This document shows positions 13,551-27,330 of a stretch of 64,000 nucleotides of DNA, one piece after another. The stretch lies in the NCBI GenBank assembly GCA_037074615.1, contig CM073562.1:17717001-17781000 (forward strand), written 5' to 3'. The notes below the pieces were generated by a model, which saw only the letters and a list, made by a program, of their open reading frames with translations, had not been told where the DNA came from and did no database searches. Position 1 is the stretch's first letter. The number at the start of each line of letters is the position of its first letter. The stretch comes from Leucaena leucocephala (Eukaryota > Streptophyta > Magnoliopsida > Fabales > Fabaceae). Position numbers and translations under genes: made by a program.

Positions 13551-15545
13551 GGTTCCCGAAAAAGTTTTTTTTTTGGGGGGTTGGGGGGCGCGATTGTTGA
13601 GGAGGAGGAGTTGGAGAAGGCTTTATGAAAATAAGGACAAGGAAGAAACACGTCACAGATTGAAAGTGCAAGAGATGGAACCGAACTCCTTGGAACGCAA
13701 TTTTATTTCTCGAGTCATCGTTATCCACTTCTCTTCTCCAGTCTAATCCCCACCATCATTTTTTTCACCAAGTCTATCTACGTTTTGCCATTTTCTTCAA
13801 CTAACGGAACCGCTAAGGGGAAAAAAAAAAGTAATAACGGCCATTGCATGTAGCGGCAAAAAAAGTAAAATAACTGAAGCATAGTAGACTGCATTTTTAT
13901 TTTCTAAAGTATCTTTCATTTTACTTTCGCCACCAGCATGCATCCGCTCATCCTCCCACATGCATGCATTCGGACATGAGGATATACATACACACATATA
14001 CATATTATATTATATATATATATATATATATATGGGAATATGTTTTTAAAAAAATGTTAACTCAAACTTTAATTTAATTTTTTTTTAAAATAAATAATTA
14101 TATTTATCTATAAAATTTTTTGAATTAAACTATAATTTTAAATAAACTAGTCAGAATAATTTTTAAAAAAGTAAAAGAGTTTATAAATTACTTAATTACT
14201 ATTTTAACTTTATTTTTTCTTACACTCTCTTTCTTCTCTCCTATATATTTTTCACTATCTTTCCTCTCTATTCTATCTTTTCAACTATCTCTTCTGTCTC
14301 TTTTTCATATTTTCTTCTATCTCATATTTTTAATAAAATTATACATTTTTTTTATAATTTTTCAATTATAAAATACTTTTAATAATAATTATTTAAATAC
14401 TCATTTATTTAAAAATATTTTTTTTATAAATTCTTTTTTAAAAATTATCTAAAAATTTTTTTATAGACTATTTTTTAAATTTCTATCTAAACACATATAC
14501 CCGTATAAAAATTATTTCAAAAAGTTGTCGAGTATGACAGAAAAAAACTTGGATATGTATATATATGTACACGTATCGATTTCACCAATGATACTTTATT
14601 TATTAAGGAATCCACGGAGTAAAAAAACGTATAATAATTAAAGATAAAATAGATAAAAAATATTTAATTTTTATACAAATATAAAGTGAATTTTATAAAA
14701 ATAAACAGACCAATTTAAAACATTTTAGATCTTATAATAAGGAATTGAACAAATATTAAAATATTATATTATAAAAATAAAAATTATATAAACTACTAAC
14801 ATTTAATCTCAACAGTTTAAAACTGCATTCACTAGTAAATTTGAAAAAAAAAATACACAAATGATTAGATTTAAACAATCAAAAAGTTGATATTTTGACT
14901 AGAAAAGGAAGAGGTGAAAATCCTCTCCGACAATGCTGTGCATGTCAATGTTCTTATTTATGCGCACGTGTTGTAAAATAAAAAATTATAAATTTTTGAA
15001 GAAAAATCTCACAGGACCATCACAAGAAATAAATAAATCACGCTGGTTAAAAAGAAATAGTAAGTATCATAATCTATTATTATTGGGGGAATTGATATCA
15101 CACATCCAATGCGCCTACTAGTATTTATTTTCGAAATAACTTCAAGTCACATGTCTTTCGTAGGCTGAATTAATCGAATCCCGACTTATTTCAAGCTAAA
15201 AACCATAACTGCAAGAAGGCAACAATGATGCCTAGATCTCCATTCACATAGAAATGGAAACTATTCCAGTCAAATGTAAAAAAGTGAATATTTGAAATTC
15301 TCTCTCAAGCCTCAAAAAACAACCCCGTGGTAAATCAATCAAAAATATTTTCCTTACCAAAACAGGACTGCATTTAACCTTCCCAGGAAAAAAGAAAATA
15401 AAGATGAAGGCAAAATTAGCAAGCATTAGCATAGCATACAAAAGTGTTACACAAAGGGGGAAATCAGTTGGGGCCAAAAAGGAATTTGAAGAATTTAGAC
15501 CACAGCTTCGAAGATGAAGCAGTGAAATCATTAGACAATTCCATA
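13551..15545. other. Intergenic with (TA)n microsatellite and a MITE-like insertion
   Basis: 13551-13750 contains the leader/promoter of the DUF1475 gene, including a run of T then G on the plus strand at 13564-13587. A (TA)n tract fills about 14003-14033. The MITE-like copy at 14078-14502 is listed separately. 14520-15240 is AT-rich with no recognisable gene. 15240-15545 is probably the 3' UTR of the Rab7 gene. Confidence 0.5.
14078..14502 (+). mobile_element. AT-rich MITE-like dispersed repeat, copy 1
   Basis: This stretch aligns along its length with the reverse complement of 57083-57470. Shared landmarks in order are AAAATAAATAATTATATTTAT, AGTAAAAGAGTTTATAAATTA-like text, a CT-rich block of TCTCTTTCTTCTC type, AATAAAATTATA and TCTATCTAAACAC-like text at the right end. 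It has no coding capacity. Ends and target-site duplication are not clear, so the class is open; a nonautonomous DNA transposon is most likely. Confidence 0.55.
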
Positions 15546-18500
15546 TCAACATGCGCAACCACCCCTTTGCTCATTCTCAGGAACAGCCTCAGGAATCCCT
15601 TGAAAATATCTGCATTTGACATTCAATCATGGTAGTTAGTGAGCCTAGGAAACCAGAGAACACGTTGTATAATTATACTGCACATACTAGAGAAAATATA
15701 ACCTGAAGCCATATGCATATATATGGCATGCAATTTGTTTTTTGGGCCAAATATCACCACAACACTCAACATGAAGTTCGCATGTAAATAGTCATTCAAT
15801 ATAACCAAATATTAGAAACACAGATAAAGTGTGCAACAGTTCTCTTGGAAGTTAAGCTGTGTTTCTTTCCGTGGCTGGGCCATGAGAAGCCGAAGGCAGA
15901 GATACATAACAAAAGCACAGAGATGGGTCATGGTAAGCAAGTTAACCAGACTCTAAAGAGCTGTTTGACACTTCATCTTGTTTGGTCTTAAAACTTCAAA
16001 AAGGCTAAGGAGGCTTATTTTAGATTGGCTTCTCGTATGAGCCTTTTGAAGTTATTTTTTACCTGGGTTCAAACAATTTTTACACTGAAAACATATATCT
16101 CCAAGCTTGTCCAATCAACCAATTCTACAAGTTTAAAGTTGACTGGGTTCAAACGATTTGGCTTGTTTTCTTTAAGTTAATACATAGATTCAAGAAACTC
16201 AGCAAATCAATTGACAAGTTTGACAATCATGATATGGGTAGCTCGACCTATCTCTAAATAACTACACATTAAAAGGGTCAGTCAAAGAACCCAAAAGATG
16301 GAAGAAATTCAATAGGTGCATAGACGTTCCCTGCATTAACAGCAAAAAGCAAATAGAGAACCAACAGAACCATGTCAAAATGTTTTCATGGAAGAATATT
16401 GGTTTACACAGTCACAGAAAAGGGATGCCGCGAGCTTGTTTCTCATATGGGAAGCGGCTCACCCTCATAAGTAACCACATCTCTTTATCCAACCCACTAT
16501 TTTCTTTTAGTTACAGTGGAATGGTCAAACTTGAGTAGGAAGCTACGTACAATTGGTCAACACTACAAACAGAAACAGCCGCTCGTACCATACCACTAAA
16601 TTCACGTCCAGATCCCCGATTCAGACTCTTCATGATATCTCGTACAAACAATGACACGAAGCCTAATAATATCACAAGTACCTAGCATTTAGCATAACGG
16701 CAGCTGCAACAAATAAGGTCTACCAATTCTCACATCGTCTATATGCACAGCACATATGCTCGAGCGACATGCTTGCAAAATATGCAGTGTAATATATAAC
16801 AAACCTTTCTAGGAAACAAACAGATGCAGACGTAATCTACACACACCTAAGGACATGATAGAGCTTGGGAAAGGAATATTGGCGCCGTTCTATCATAATT
16901 GCAAGGAGATATAAAGATGAGACTGGCAAACAATCTTTCCATCCAAAGCCATAATGATTTTTGCCCTAACCACGGCTCATCACCATATTTTGACACACTA
17001 CCATTTGCTTGTTTTGATGCTGATAACATGGTTCATGGCATAGCTGCTATATTAAGCGCATAATGCATGACTTGACAACTAATAACCCCTGTATCATTTT
17101 TGTGCACATTATCATTTACTTACATGTCTTGATCATTCTCGTTAGCTAGAGCAGTCTTGGCAATACAAAGGAATGCTTCATCAACATTAAAATCCTCTTT
17201 GGCAGATGTCTCAAAGTAGGGAATATTTCCTTTTGAAGCACACCAGTCGTTTGCTTTCTTCTCAGAAACCTGAAAATCAGTTTATTAGAACCTGAAAATC
17301 AGTCTATTAGACATTATACAGGATTTAAGGAAAACTAGAAGTGCAATAGCATCTACCTACCACTCGACTGTTCCCGCCATCAATGTCAACCTTGTTTCCA
17401 AGCAATATGAACGGAAATGTCCTTGGATCAGGAGGGTTTGCCTGTATTACAATTAAAATAAGAATTAGAAGCTTAGCTCCATAAGAAAAGGATGACAAAT
17501 AGATAAATGTTTAGAACTTAGCATAAATACCAAACAAACTAACAAAATTACCAACTCAACCAAATTACCTTGTTCACGGTGAAACTTTTAGTTCAAAAAA
17601 AGGAATGCTAACACTAAATAATAACTACCACATCTTTGCCCAATATTTAGGACCGAGTAGAGCTTTAAAATTTTCCTACATAATTAGGACCAGATGGGCC
17701 AACAGGCAACAGAAATACTAAATTTTACAAAAGGAAACCCAACAGACCAGAGACGCTAATTCTAAACAGTAACTCTTACCAATAGAGAATCATAGAGAAT
17801 CTCTAACCTCCAACATCACTACCATCTCTAACGTACCCCATTTCATCATCGAGCAGTAAAATATGAAGTCATAAAACAGAGTCAAAGTATGAAAGAATCG
17901 TTGCATTAAATCATCATATTTCAATAAAAGCAATGAACATTAGGAAGTGACAGAATTCTGTAAAAGCCCATTAACCTCTTTTTTATTAGTAAAAACTAAA
18001 AAGTGCAATAAACGATGGAAAACCAAAACTTGCACATTTCATAACTATTTTTGATGTAAAAAAAAAAGAGTGGAATAATAAAAAATGAATATCATCTGTA
18101 GGTGAGTCAAAAAAGGATTTTTCTTCAGCATCACAATGATTTCCTATATAACATCGGTCACATCTAATCATAACAAAAGCCACACACACACAAAAACTAT
18201 TGGAGAGATGAAAGGTTAACAACGTCAAATCATATAGCAAATTGCTAGGGTTCATTTACCTAAGATTTAAAAATTGACCTTGTTTGTAGTCAGAAAACTA
18301 AAAGGAATGCTTTCATCTCAAACAAACATTTCTAAATGTTCTTCTACTAAACCAAGCAAAAACATAATCTAATTTTATTTCCTCCTTTCTTTTCCCTTAC
18401 CCAATTGTAGTTCCAAGCCCAATCAAGAACCCACTAGTTTGTAGGCTATGTAGTAAGATGTAAAATAAGAAAATCTCTAGGAATAAGGTGATAATGAGTT

Positions 18501-19651
18501 GGGAAAGCAGGATTAAACAATACAAATATAAAATTTCATCTCTAGCTGTCTCTCATCGGCTGACACCATGGCTCAGACTGTTCAGGATGAAATACAACCA
18601 CCATATTTAAAAGTCATCCAGGGCCTCAGACATGTTCAGGATACAAAACAACTACAATATCAAGATAAAGAATGATAAGAAGAACCTGTTTGAGAAACTC
18701 CTCGTGCCAATTGTCCAGGGTATCAAAAGACTTCATGACGTTAACATCATAGACTAGGACACAGCAATCTGCCCCTCTATAGAATGCAACTCCAAGACTT
18801 TGAAATCTTTCTTGGCCAGCAGTATCCCATATCTACCATACAGACACACCATGCATTGCAATACACAACTTCTATGGTAAACTTATAATATTTAAGCAGA
18901 AAACTGAGATGCCATTAAACTAGAAAACCCACTTGCAATGTGACGAGTTTATCATCGATCTGGAGTTCTTTTGTGACAAAATCAGCACCAATTGTAGCTT
19001 TATATTGCAGACTGAACTTCTTATGCACGTATCTATTCATGTAGTTAATAGTCCACAGATCTTAAGGCCAAGAAGGAAGAAGTGAAAAGATGTCCTTAAA
19101 ATTAAATTGATAGGCCTTTGTATCTGTCCTTAAAATTAAATTGATAGGCCTTTGTATCTCGCTGGACCAGTAAAGTGCTGCTTAGTTATAGTAATAGAGA
19201 CCATCCCGGAAACAAGTAAACAAAAGATAGCCCCCAAAATTTAAAACAAACCGTAGCAAGCGGTAATTTAACGTAACAAGCCAAAGAGGTTGAGAGTAAA
19301 GCCGTTCAGCAATGTTCATCACAACACCAAGAACACAAAAGAAGAAGAAGACACAGAATCCAAAGTTCGAGTAAATTAGCAGAATACCACAAACGAACAA
19401 ACATTATATCACCAGAAAACAACGCTTTGGGCGGGCACATCAACAAAGTGGAACAGGTAAAGGATACTGATTCATCAACGACGTCTTTCCCACCCTGGAA
19501 ATGAAGGGAAAACACAAAACGCAATTCCCCACATGTTAAAGGACGCACAAACAAAGATAAGACGTGTGTGCATTTGCAGGGAAACCCTAAGAACGTACCC
19601 GCTATCGCCGAGGACGATGACCTTGAGCAAGGTTCGCCGACGCAATGACAT
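15546..19651 (-). CDS. RABG: Rab7-type small GTPase (RABG family), 205 aa
   Basis: Seven exons: 19651..19599, 19494..19468, 19032..18933, 18832..18686, 17441..17361, 17269..17124 and 15609..15546. They total 618 nt in frame with GT-AG introns. The G1 P-loop GDSGVGKT is split by intron 1. G2 is ATIGADF, G3 is WDTAGQE, G4 is GNKVD and G5 is ETSAK. The Rab core RFQSLGVAFYRGADCC is intact. The C-terminus ends GGCAC*, a CXC double-cysteine geranylgeranylation signal. Rab7 proteins control late endosome and vacuole membrane fusion and vacuolar trafficking. The KELQIDDKLVTLQ stretch and CAC tail point to the RABG2 side of the family rather than the RABG3f side, but this was judged from memory. The last intron, about 1.5 kb, isolates the short prenylation exon. 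Confidence 0.95.
19091..19158. repeat. Perfect 34-bp tandem duplication in Rab7 intron 2
   Basis: The 34-bp unit starting TGTCCTTAAAATTAAATTG occurs at 19091-19124 and again, identical, at 19125-19158, then the sequence diverges. It lies about 60 bp intron-side of the exon 3 boundary (19032). Confidence 0.95.
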
Positions 19652-22600
19652 GGCAATGGTGGGGAATGGATAAGAACAATGAAGATCTTCGCTTTGGTGC
19701 TTTATATGAGTGATTCTGATTGGTGGCGAACTTTGTACTTGTCAACCAGTTTGTGAGAGCGAAGGAAAAAAGGGGCGCCAATTTCGATAGCTTTCTGCAC
19801 TATTCTGGTGTTTCCAAAAATATTCTGTTTCTTAACTCCCTTTACTTTCGGGAGCAAAGGATCATAAATTACCATAATAAATGACTCAAACCACGCCTTT
19901 CCATTATTGGCCATTCTCACGATTTTTGCATCCCGAAAATGGATTAGGATTTTTAAATAGCTTTCTGCTGATTCGTGCATAAATAGTTATTTATGAATAT
20001 AATAGCTATTATTAATGTAAATGGCTTTTTATGTTAATAATATATTTGGGCGGCGAATTGCTAAGAATAGGACAAGCAATCTTTTTAATAAAAATTTTAT
20101 ATTTATTTAAAAAAAACAAAATTATGGTATACAAAGTTTATAACAAATGCATAATAGGGTAACTTGCTATTTCTCAAAATTAATATGACAGAAAAAGAAA
20201 AAAAAAAGGTCTAGTTAAAAATTAATATTTGACAATATTTTATGAAAGATATTTTTTCAGTCATTTATTAAATAAATGGTCGTAAATCATTGCAAATGAA
20301 GGAGATGCTCGTTTTGAACAATGGGGGAATCTTCTTGTGCCTAAAATGGCTAAATAAAGGTAGAAACAAGGTCGAATACAATTCGATCATCATGACCAAA
20401 TAAAAACATGTATCCATCTTTAAATCTAATTACATGCCAGCAATCTCTTATCGTTATTAAGTTTTTTAGTGTTTTATTTCTACGACATGGCAGCGAACAT
20501 TACTACTTACTACTTGTAGTATTTATGTATAGCCCACATTTTAAAAATTAATTCCAGAATCCATCCTTCCATTCCCCCTCCTACAGAGCAGGCGTGAGTG
20601 AATTTTATGTACTTTTTTACATTTTCAATTCGACTTTTTACATGCCAGGCTCAATTAAATGTTACTCCTTCGCCAGTGTTGAATATAAAATCGAGAGACA
20701 AATTTTGGTTTTATATAAAAAAACATAAATTCAACTTATCTCTCATATTAATAATATTTTTTAAAATTAATTTATTTAACTTAATATAAAATATAACATT
20801 ACATATTAATATTATAAAAATATCATATCATAAATATTATAATTAAATATACCTCTAGTTTTAAATAAAAGACCCAATTTGTAATGCAATATTTTTTTAA
20901 TATAATCTTAATTCTAATATTTTAAATTTATTTTTTTAAATTATGATATTATAATATTAAATCTAATACTCATTTGATCCTTAATATAGTATATAATTGA
21001 GGAGTTGATCTTAGTCCTCTTAACTATAAGATATATTTCTCATATTTATTCATTTTTTCCTAAATTACTGTTATTGATACCTCATCAACAATAATCAAGT
21101 AAGAGAGGGAGGTAATGAATTAAGAAAAATAATTTAGATATTTTAATAAAAATATATTGTATTAACTAATTTAATTAATTTATTTAATATAATTATGTTA
21201 GTTAAATATATATTATATTAAGGATATAAAAAGTACTAAATAATATCTAAATGTTATTAAAGATAATTAAATAATTAATAATATATAATATTAATTAATT
21301 AATATTATATCTTAATTAACCTATCAACACCACTTCAAACTTAAGATAGCAGGAAAGAAAGTAATTAAGTTTGTCAACTAAACTAGAAGCGATTAGTAGA
21401 GACCACATAACTTAAGATGATTGGGTCATGGATATGGATCTTGGAACAAAATTACAAACTTGATCAAGAATATCAATGCTACGGGTCTAATGAAGAACTT
21501 AGTTTCTTGATAGAACCAGACAAGCTCCAACTTGAACAAAACCATATGAACTACTAAGGATAGAACACTGGCTTGGCGATGTGTCGGATGGAGGTAGGTG
21601 AGTGGAAGAAGGAACCGATAATTAGCTTAAATGATTAATAAAATATAATATTAATTATTTAATAATTAATTTTAAATTAACGAATTTTAATAATAGATTA
21701 ACAAGGAATATTTAATAATATGATTAAGCAAAATCATCATATATTTCCTTTCTTACCTGAATACAGAAAATAATTAAGTGAAGATACTCCCATCTCACTT
21801 GTTTCGCTTAGAGCCCATAGGGACTTTATGTCGAGTGTTTGGGAACAAAGTCTCAAGGCATTTCACAATAAATAACCACAAATTGCTCAGATTTTTTTAG
21901 GGTAATAATAAAATCTAGAAAGTCATAAACTTGAGCAATAAAAAATCTACTCCACAACTATATAAGATAACATCTCATCACATGCCCCTCATTCAGAATC
22001 CATATATCATAGAGACAGGAGAGGTGAACACACACCATAAGTCCTGAAAGGATATTTTGAAAGCTTTGGAGGCGAGAAGGGAACCAGGAATGTGTATAGC
22101 TTCACAGTGGACAGGTATATTACCAATGCCAATTAAAAATTTACCAGAACAGTACACAAGAGAAAACCTTTATCAAAATAATTTCTGAATGTTCAGAAAA
22201 CGGAAGAAAGGGTGGAACCTACAATTAAAATAAAAAACAATAAAAACAAAAAGGTCTAATTTGTGAATGAAAACTGTGATATCTTACCAGAATCGTACGT
22301 GGGAATTGCTCAGACCATCAGGAGTACAGCTAACACTTGTAACCGGACCATCTTCCTCGTCGTGTGAGACGGCTGCTTATGAAACAGAGTCGTCTAAGTA
22401 ATTCCATCTTCAAGGGCAAGGCAAAGGATATTACTGCTACCGCATTCCAGTAAATTCGATAAGGAAGATCTAATACCTCCTGTGGTCTCTGAAATCCTTT
22501 TAACACACACTTTGGAGCGTCCCGCGGGAAACGGGTTCGTATTGTCAGTTAATGATGATAATTGTAAAATGTAAATTAAACCCTTGTTACTCTTAACTGT

Positions 22601-23277
22601 CACCCATACGGATTATAATTACTGAAATAGGGCTCGATGATATTTTCTTTAATGTTTTTTTTATTGTTTTCTAGCTTTACAGGCTATGCTTTATTTGATA
22701 TTTTTAGTGAGATCAGTGTTTTATGCAATATCTCTTACAGATATAAGATTATTTAATTTTTTTCCCAGTAATACAATTCTAAATCATGGTGTGCCAAACT
22801 AATTTTGTCAATTCTAATAATTGCGATACAATGATAACATGTACATTTTTATTTTATTTATTTATTTTTGCCAACAATTGCATTGTTGTTGTATTATTAG
22901 GATTATATATAAGTCCCAAAGAAAAAAAATAATTATCCATATATTTCCATCCACTTATAAACATTACAATCTAATACGTAAATATTGAATTTTGACTTGT
23001 AAATGAGACTGAAAATTAATTATTTTTATTTTAGGATCTAATTGTAATTTTTCTAAAATGATACTTCATTACTGTATTTGATTTTATTAGAATAAAATAA
23101 AGATGAAAAGAAAAGTGACTGTACATCGTCCACGATTGTTAGTGAGTTTTATATTGAGGATAATTTATTAAATTTTTATGTTTTTTTTTTAGCAAATTCT
23201 TTTGTAGTGTTTGATTATAGTAAAATTAAACAGAGGAACAGTTTAGATTACCTGAACGGTGCGTTTCAAGGGTCAGC
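19652..23277. other. Intergenic between Rab7 and the next plus-strand gene
   Basis: 19652-20000 is the likely Rab7 promoter and leader. 20000-22200 is mostly AT-rich; 21230-21310 and 21640-21730 share ATTAATTAATATTATAT-type near-palindromic text, probably old transposon debris. 22250-22620 is more balanced in composition and could be a gene remnant, but I recognise no family in any frame. 23200-23277 is the immediate upstream region of the next gene. Confidence 0.45.
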
Positions 23278-25945
23278 ATGAATCGCAGAATCGCAGTACT
23301 GCTGCCACCACATCTGAACCTCATAGTCATCCCCTCTAGCGCCATACCGAGCAGGGCAAATTCCGTGCGAAGCAATCAAAGCACTCGCTTCCACAGTATC
23401 AGCTCGTCCGCCGGAGCACGCACAATGGAGGAGGAGAAAGCACCCTTAATCGGAGAAATCGAGGAAGTAGGCACCGATTCCGAGGCGTCTCAGAGACGCG
23501 TGCGCACCAAGGTTCCGGAGGTGGAGATCCACCTGTACCGTCAGGGCAAGGGACCCATTGAAGTCTTCAAGACGACCCTGGGAGGTTGGGATCAGGACCA
23601 ATTGGAAGTTCGAAATATCCTCGACAAGTATGGCTTTAAATCCATTTACGCGTTCAATCCTCACTCGGGACGCGGCGTTCCCATTCGTTTCAACACTAGA
23701 AACGGCAGGTCGATGTTGACTTATAACGATGGAGGAGTTGTTTACATTGACGGAGAACCGAAGGTGTGTATGTATAACATATATGGTCGACTTTTCGTGA
23801 TAGGTAGAGAATTGTTAGTTCATATCATGGTTAGAATAGGAAAAAAGAAGATAATTCAGATAGATCGAGGTTCTATTTAATTCCATTATTAGAAGGGCCA
23901 AAACTGAGTTCTACATGGATATAATCTAAATTAGGAGGGGGTGCAAGTTACACGTTATCTTACATCTCTTCTTTTGGATATGGATGTTTAATTAATTTGA
24001 GTATTAATAGTTGCTTAATTCGAATTATATTTCTTTTTCCCTATATCTCTTCTATATGGTTATAGTGTATTCATTAAGGAGTAGTTTCTTGATTTTTATA
24101 GCTTGTGTAATGGATGAAAATATTCAAGTATTTTGGTTGAGTATTGTACTGCTGAATGTTATTATTCTGTGTACATGAAAGAATCCTATGGCTTTTTTAT
24201 GCATCAGCATCGCACAAACCAGCTAAAGTGGCTCGTTGAATGGTGCCGTATATAATTGTGGGGGAATTTGTGCCTTCTCTTGTTGGAGAGCCAAAATCTA
24301 GTTCCTTAATGAGATGTAACAAACTTTATGAGACGTAAAAAACTATCATTAATTTCGTCTTGGTTCATGTTGACAGTTGGCTAAAGCTTGCATCTATTTG
24401 CTTCATGATTTTGTCCGTTGATAAAACAGCGGGTGGTTTAGTGGTTGAAAACATGTAGGTGGTAAATAAGACGAATATAATGACTTTCAAGTATTGAAGT
24501 TGATTCCTTGAGAGTTTTGCTTGCTTAACATGGAAGATGAGGAGTTCATTTGCCGAGCACGTAAAGTTGAGGCTCTGCAAATTTTTCTTTTGAAGTGTTG
24601 CTGGTGATTTGTTCTTGTAGAAACATTAGAACTAGAATACCTCATCAGGGGCTGCCAAGATGATAATTCTCGGAGTTGTTTTCAACAGGGTTCACTCAGC
24701 CTGAGAAAAGGCTTTTGAGAAGTGAATAGGAATGCCTCAAAAATTGTTTTATCGCAGTGAAAGAGAAACTAACTTTCTATCTCCATTAATCACTAGAATT
24801 TAATTCATGCCTTTTGTTTGGTGGTTGGCCAAGAGGGGGGATCTATTTACATGGGCGATTTTATTTTCTGGAAACTGACTTGTTGGTATAAGTTTAGGTG
24901 CCTTGGACATTAGAAAAGTGTTTACTTTCTGAAATGTTTGAGGAGATAATATATTAAAAGAGAATAGAAACTGTGCATAATAGTAGCTTTTCATTCGCTT
25001 TTTCTATTTGGTTGTTCTAAGGGATTAGAGTTCTCTTCTTAATAGCTGTCATGTGGAAGTAATATATGATTTAAAACTAAGTAATAGTTTTTCTTTATAA
25101 TAACATTTTCCTCATAGAAATAAAGAGCAAAACCTGTTTCATGTGGTCTAGTTTTTGGCAAGAATGAAATGACATTTGATAAGCCTTTGGCAGCAAGCAT
25201 GTATTGATTAAGTATGAGTCATGCGACAACAAGGAAAGCTAAAAAATGAACTATTTGGTTTTGGAGCAATTGTTTCAGTTACTAAGATAATTCTCTTGGT
25301 GTTATGCATGTAAATAGGTTCATTGACAGTTCTAAAGTAACTAAGTGAGCCCTTTTAGATGTGAACTACATTCCCCCCAGCCTTGCATGAACAATTCAAT
25401 TAAGTACATTGTGATTTAAATAGGTCATCTCTTGGTTATAGACAAGCATCAAGGCTCGTGGATCTCAATAATGAAATCCTGTGAGGGATCAGCTTATGAC
25501 ATTTTCTCTATATCGTATGAAGTGAAATATGTGGAAGTTTTTCTTTCTGTGTGATATGACTTGTGTTCAGCTCCTCGAATCCCTTGGATTCTAGAAAAAG
25601 ATTTTAGAATTAACTTTAGAAAATAAAATTTTGAAGGACATAACCGATCTTTTTGTGTAATTGGGTTCCAAGTCTTGTATCCAGTTTGGAACATAATGTG
25701 AGTTATATTATGTGTTGAAATTCCGTTTGCAGGATTCGATGATTAAACCAGTGACCAAGATCTTGACTGGGGTTGCATTAATAACCATTATGATAGTACT
25801 GTTTTCGAAGGATACTCCAGAATGGATCAAGAAATCAAAACTTTTCGGTGGAGACTTTCCTCCATGGATCTTGGCTTGTGCAGTTATTGTTTTCACCCGC
25901 ATGAGGAAGAGAACCAAACACTTACTGAAAAAGTTTGGTTGGTGA
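23278..25945 (+). CDS. Conserved plant membrane protein of unknown function, 232 aa, probable organelle transit peptide
   Basis: Two exons, 23278..23763 and 25733..25945, are joined in phase 0 (CCGAAG|GTGTGT and TTTGCAG|GATTCG), giving 232 aa. A downstream in-frame ATG at 23424 (MEEEKAPLIGE) is an alternative start. The upstream start adds about 48 residues rich in Arg, Ser and hydrophobics with few acids, which looks like a plastid or mitochondrial targeting peptide. The middle has a compact soluble region with LYRQGKGPIEVFKT, then GGWDQDQLEV and FNPHSGRGVPIRF. Exon 2 encodes two likely membrane spans (around KILTGVALITIMIVLF and PPWILACAVIVF) and a basic tail ending KKFGW. I have seen this arrangement in plant proteins of unknown function but cannot name the gene. 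The first-exon frame reads about 40 codons into the intron, which is not real coding sequence. Confidence 0.8.
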
Positions 25946-27330
25946 ATGGATAGAGCTCATGCTCGTGTGGTCGGGTTTAATGGATTTCTGACTTTCTGTA
26001 TGCTTACAGGTTTTTTCTAAGATGGCATGTTTTTCCCATTTAAATACATCTTTTTTATAGAATTAATACCTGCAAGCATTATTAATAATAAGTAATAGCG
26101 CGTTCTGGTTAATTGATTTGTTTATGCCTTCTTTTTTTGTATTTTTGTATTTATTTTCATGCTGTTCGCAAGCATATATGGTTAGAGTGTAAAAGTTTAT
26201 CAACTAGTGCTTATTTGGATTGACGACTATAAAGTAAATATGTGAGATGAGTCTTGTCTCGTTAAAATTGAATATCTTGAGCCGTGGTCTTGTCAGTAAT
26301 CCAACAAGAGTTGGTTGGATTTTGGCAAGAGTAGAGTGTGATTGTTGTTGACAATATTTTTGGCTGGTAATTGTTCATTAATTGGGCTTATCTTATAGCA
26401 AGAAGATATGGAGACGACCCCCTGAATGTGGATGGGGCATTCTCAGTGACGGCCTCGCATGGAGACTTCTTAACTGGCGTCTTTTCTTCACAACATTATG
26501 GAACTTTATTATTCAAACTGACTCTACAGACGTTGTCTTCTTAATATAAACGAGTGAAATTCTGAAACTGTCCTCTTCAAATATAAACCAATTTTAATGC
26601 AATTGAGGGGTTCTGAGCTTGATCTGACGCAATTAATATTACGAATCCACTTGCCACTAAACACTAAATAATTATCATGCATGACGAAAAAATCATCAAT
26701 TTAGCACAAACATAATAATATTATTCGTCTTTTTTTGCGCCCCCGAGATAATGTTATTATCCTTTACAAAAAAGAAAAAAAATATATCCAGACGCTAGTT
26801 CCCTCGTTGACGCTTCTTCCAAACAAATCCTATGTATACCTTCTTCGCCCCATGTCCACAGAAACATGAAAGGCAAAAACAAAAACAGAAAACGGTTTGA
26901 TTTAACTTATTTCAGTATATATATTTCAATTTCTCAAAATCAATCTCCATGCTCATAATGCATCCCTTGCTCCAAATCATTTTAACTTTGCGGTTGCTTG
27001 AGTAGTGAGCAGAGTTATCTTCTCTGATGGAAGAAGTGATTGGTCGTCTTGAGCAGTTCATGAAATAGTTGACTACACAGAAAGTACAGAGCAATGAGCC
27101 TAACAGAGAAAGTCATGGCCAAACAACTTCCAGGACCATGTCTCGTGTACAGCCATGCAACATAAGTTCTAAAATCAAGGCTCAAGTTCAAGTACTAAAG
27201 GGACAACAATGATGCAATAAAGCACAGAAACTTTCTGGACATTTCAGGTCTTTTATATATTGTGATCAAAAGGAGTAAATTTAGAAAAAAGAAACAAGTA
27301 CAGACAATATTGTAGATTACCCCATCAGAG
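25946..27330. other. Intergenic, convergent 3' flanks
   Basis: The two flanking genes converge here, so both 3' UTRs should fall inside. The sequence is AT-rich with no recognisable gene, RNA or clear repeat. Confidence 0.5.

Noticed and set aside
21230..21730. Possible MITE pair in AT-rich palindromic text
   Set aside because: Similarity is limited to short ATTAAT/ATATTA strings that arise easily in such composition.
22394..22603. 69-codon minus-strand frame in a balanced-composition patch
   Set aside because: No family recognised and no convincing start context; left as intergenic.
23764..23880. Extension of the first exon of the 23.3-kb gene into a 200-aa product
   Set aside because: A strong donor at 23764 and the in-phase second exon with membrane spans explain the gene better; the extension is intron sequence.
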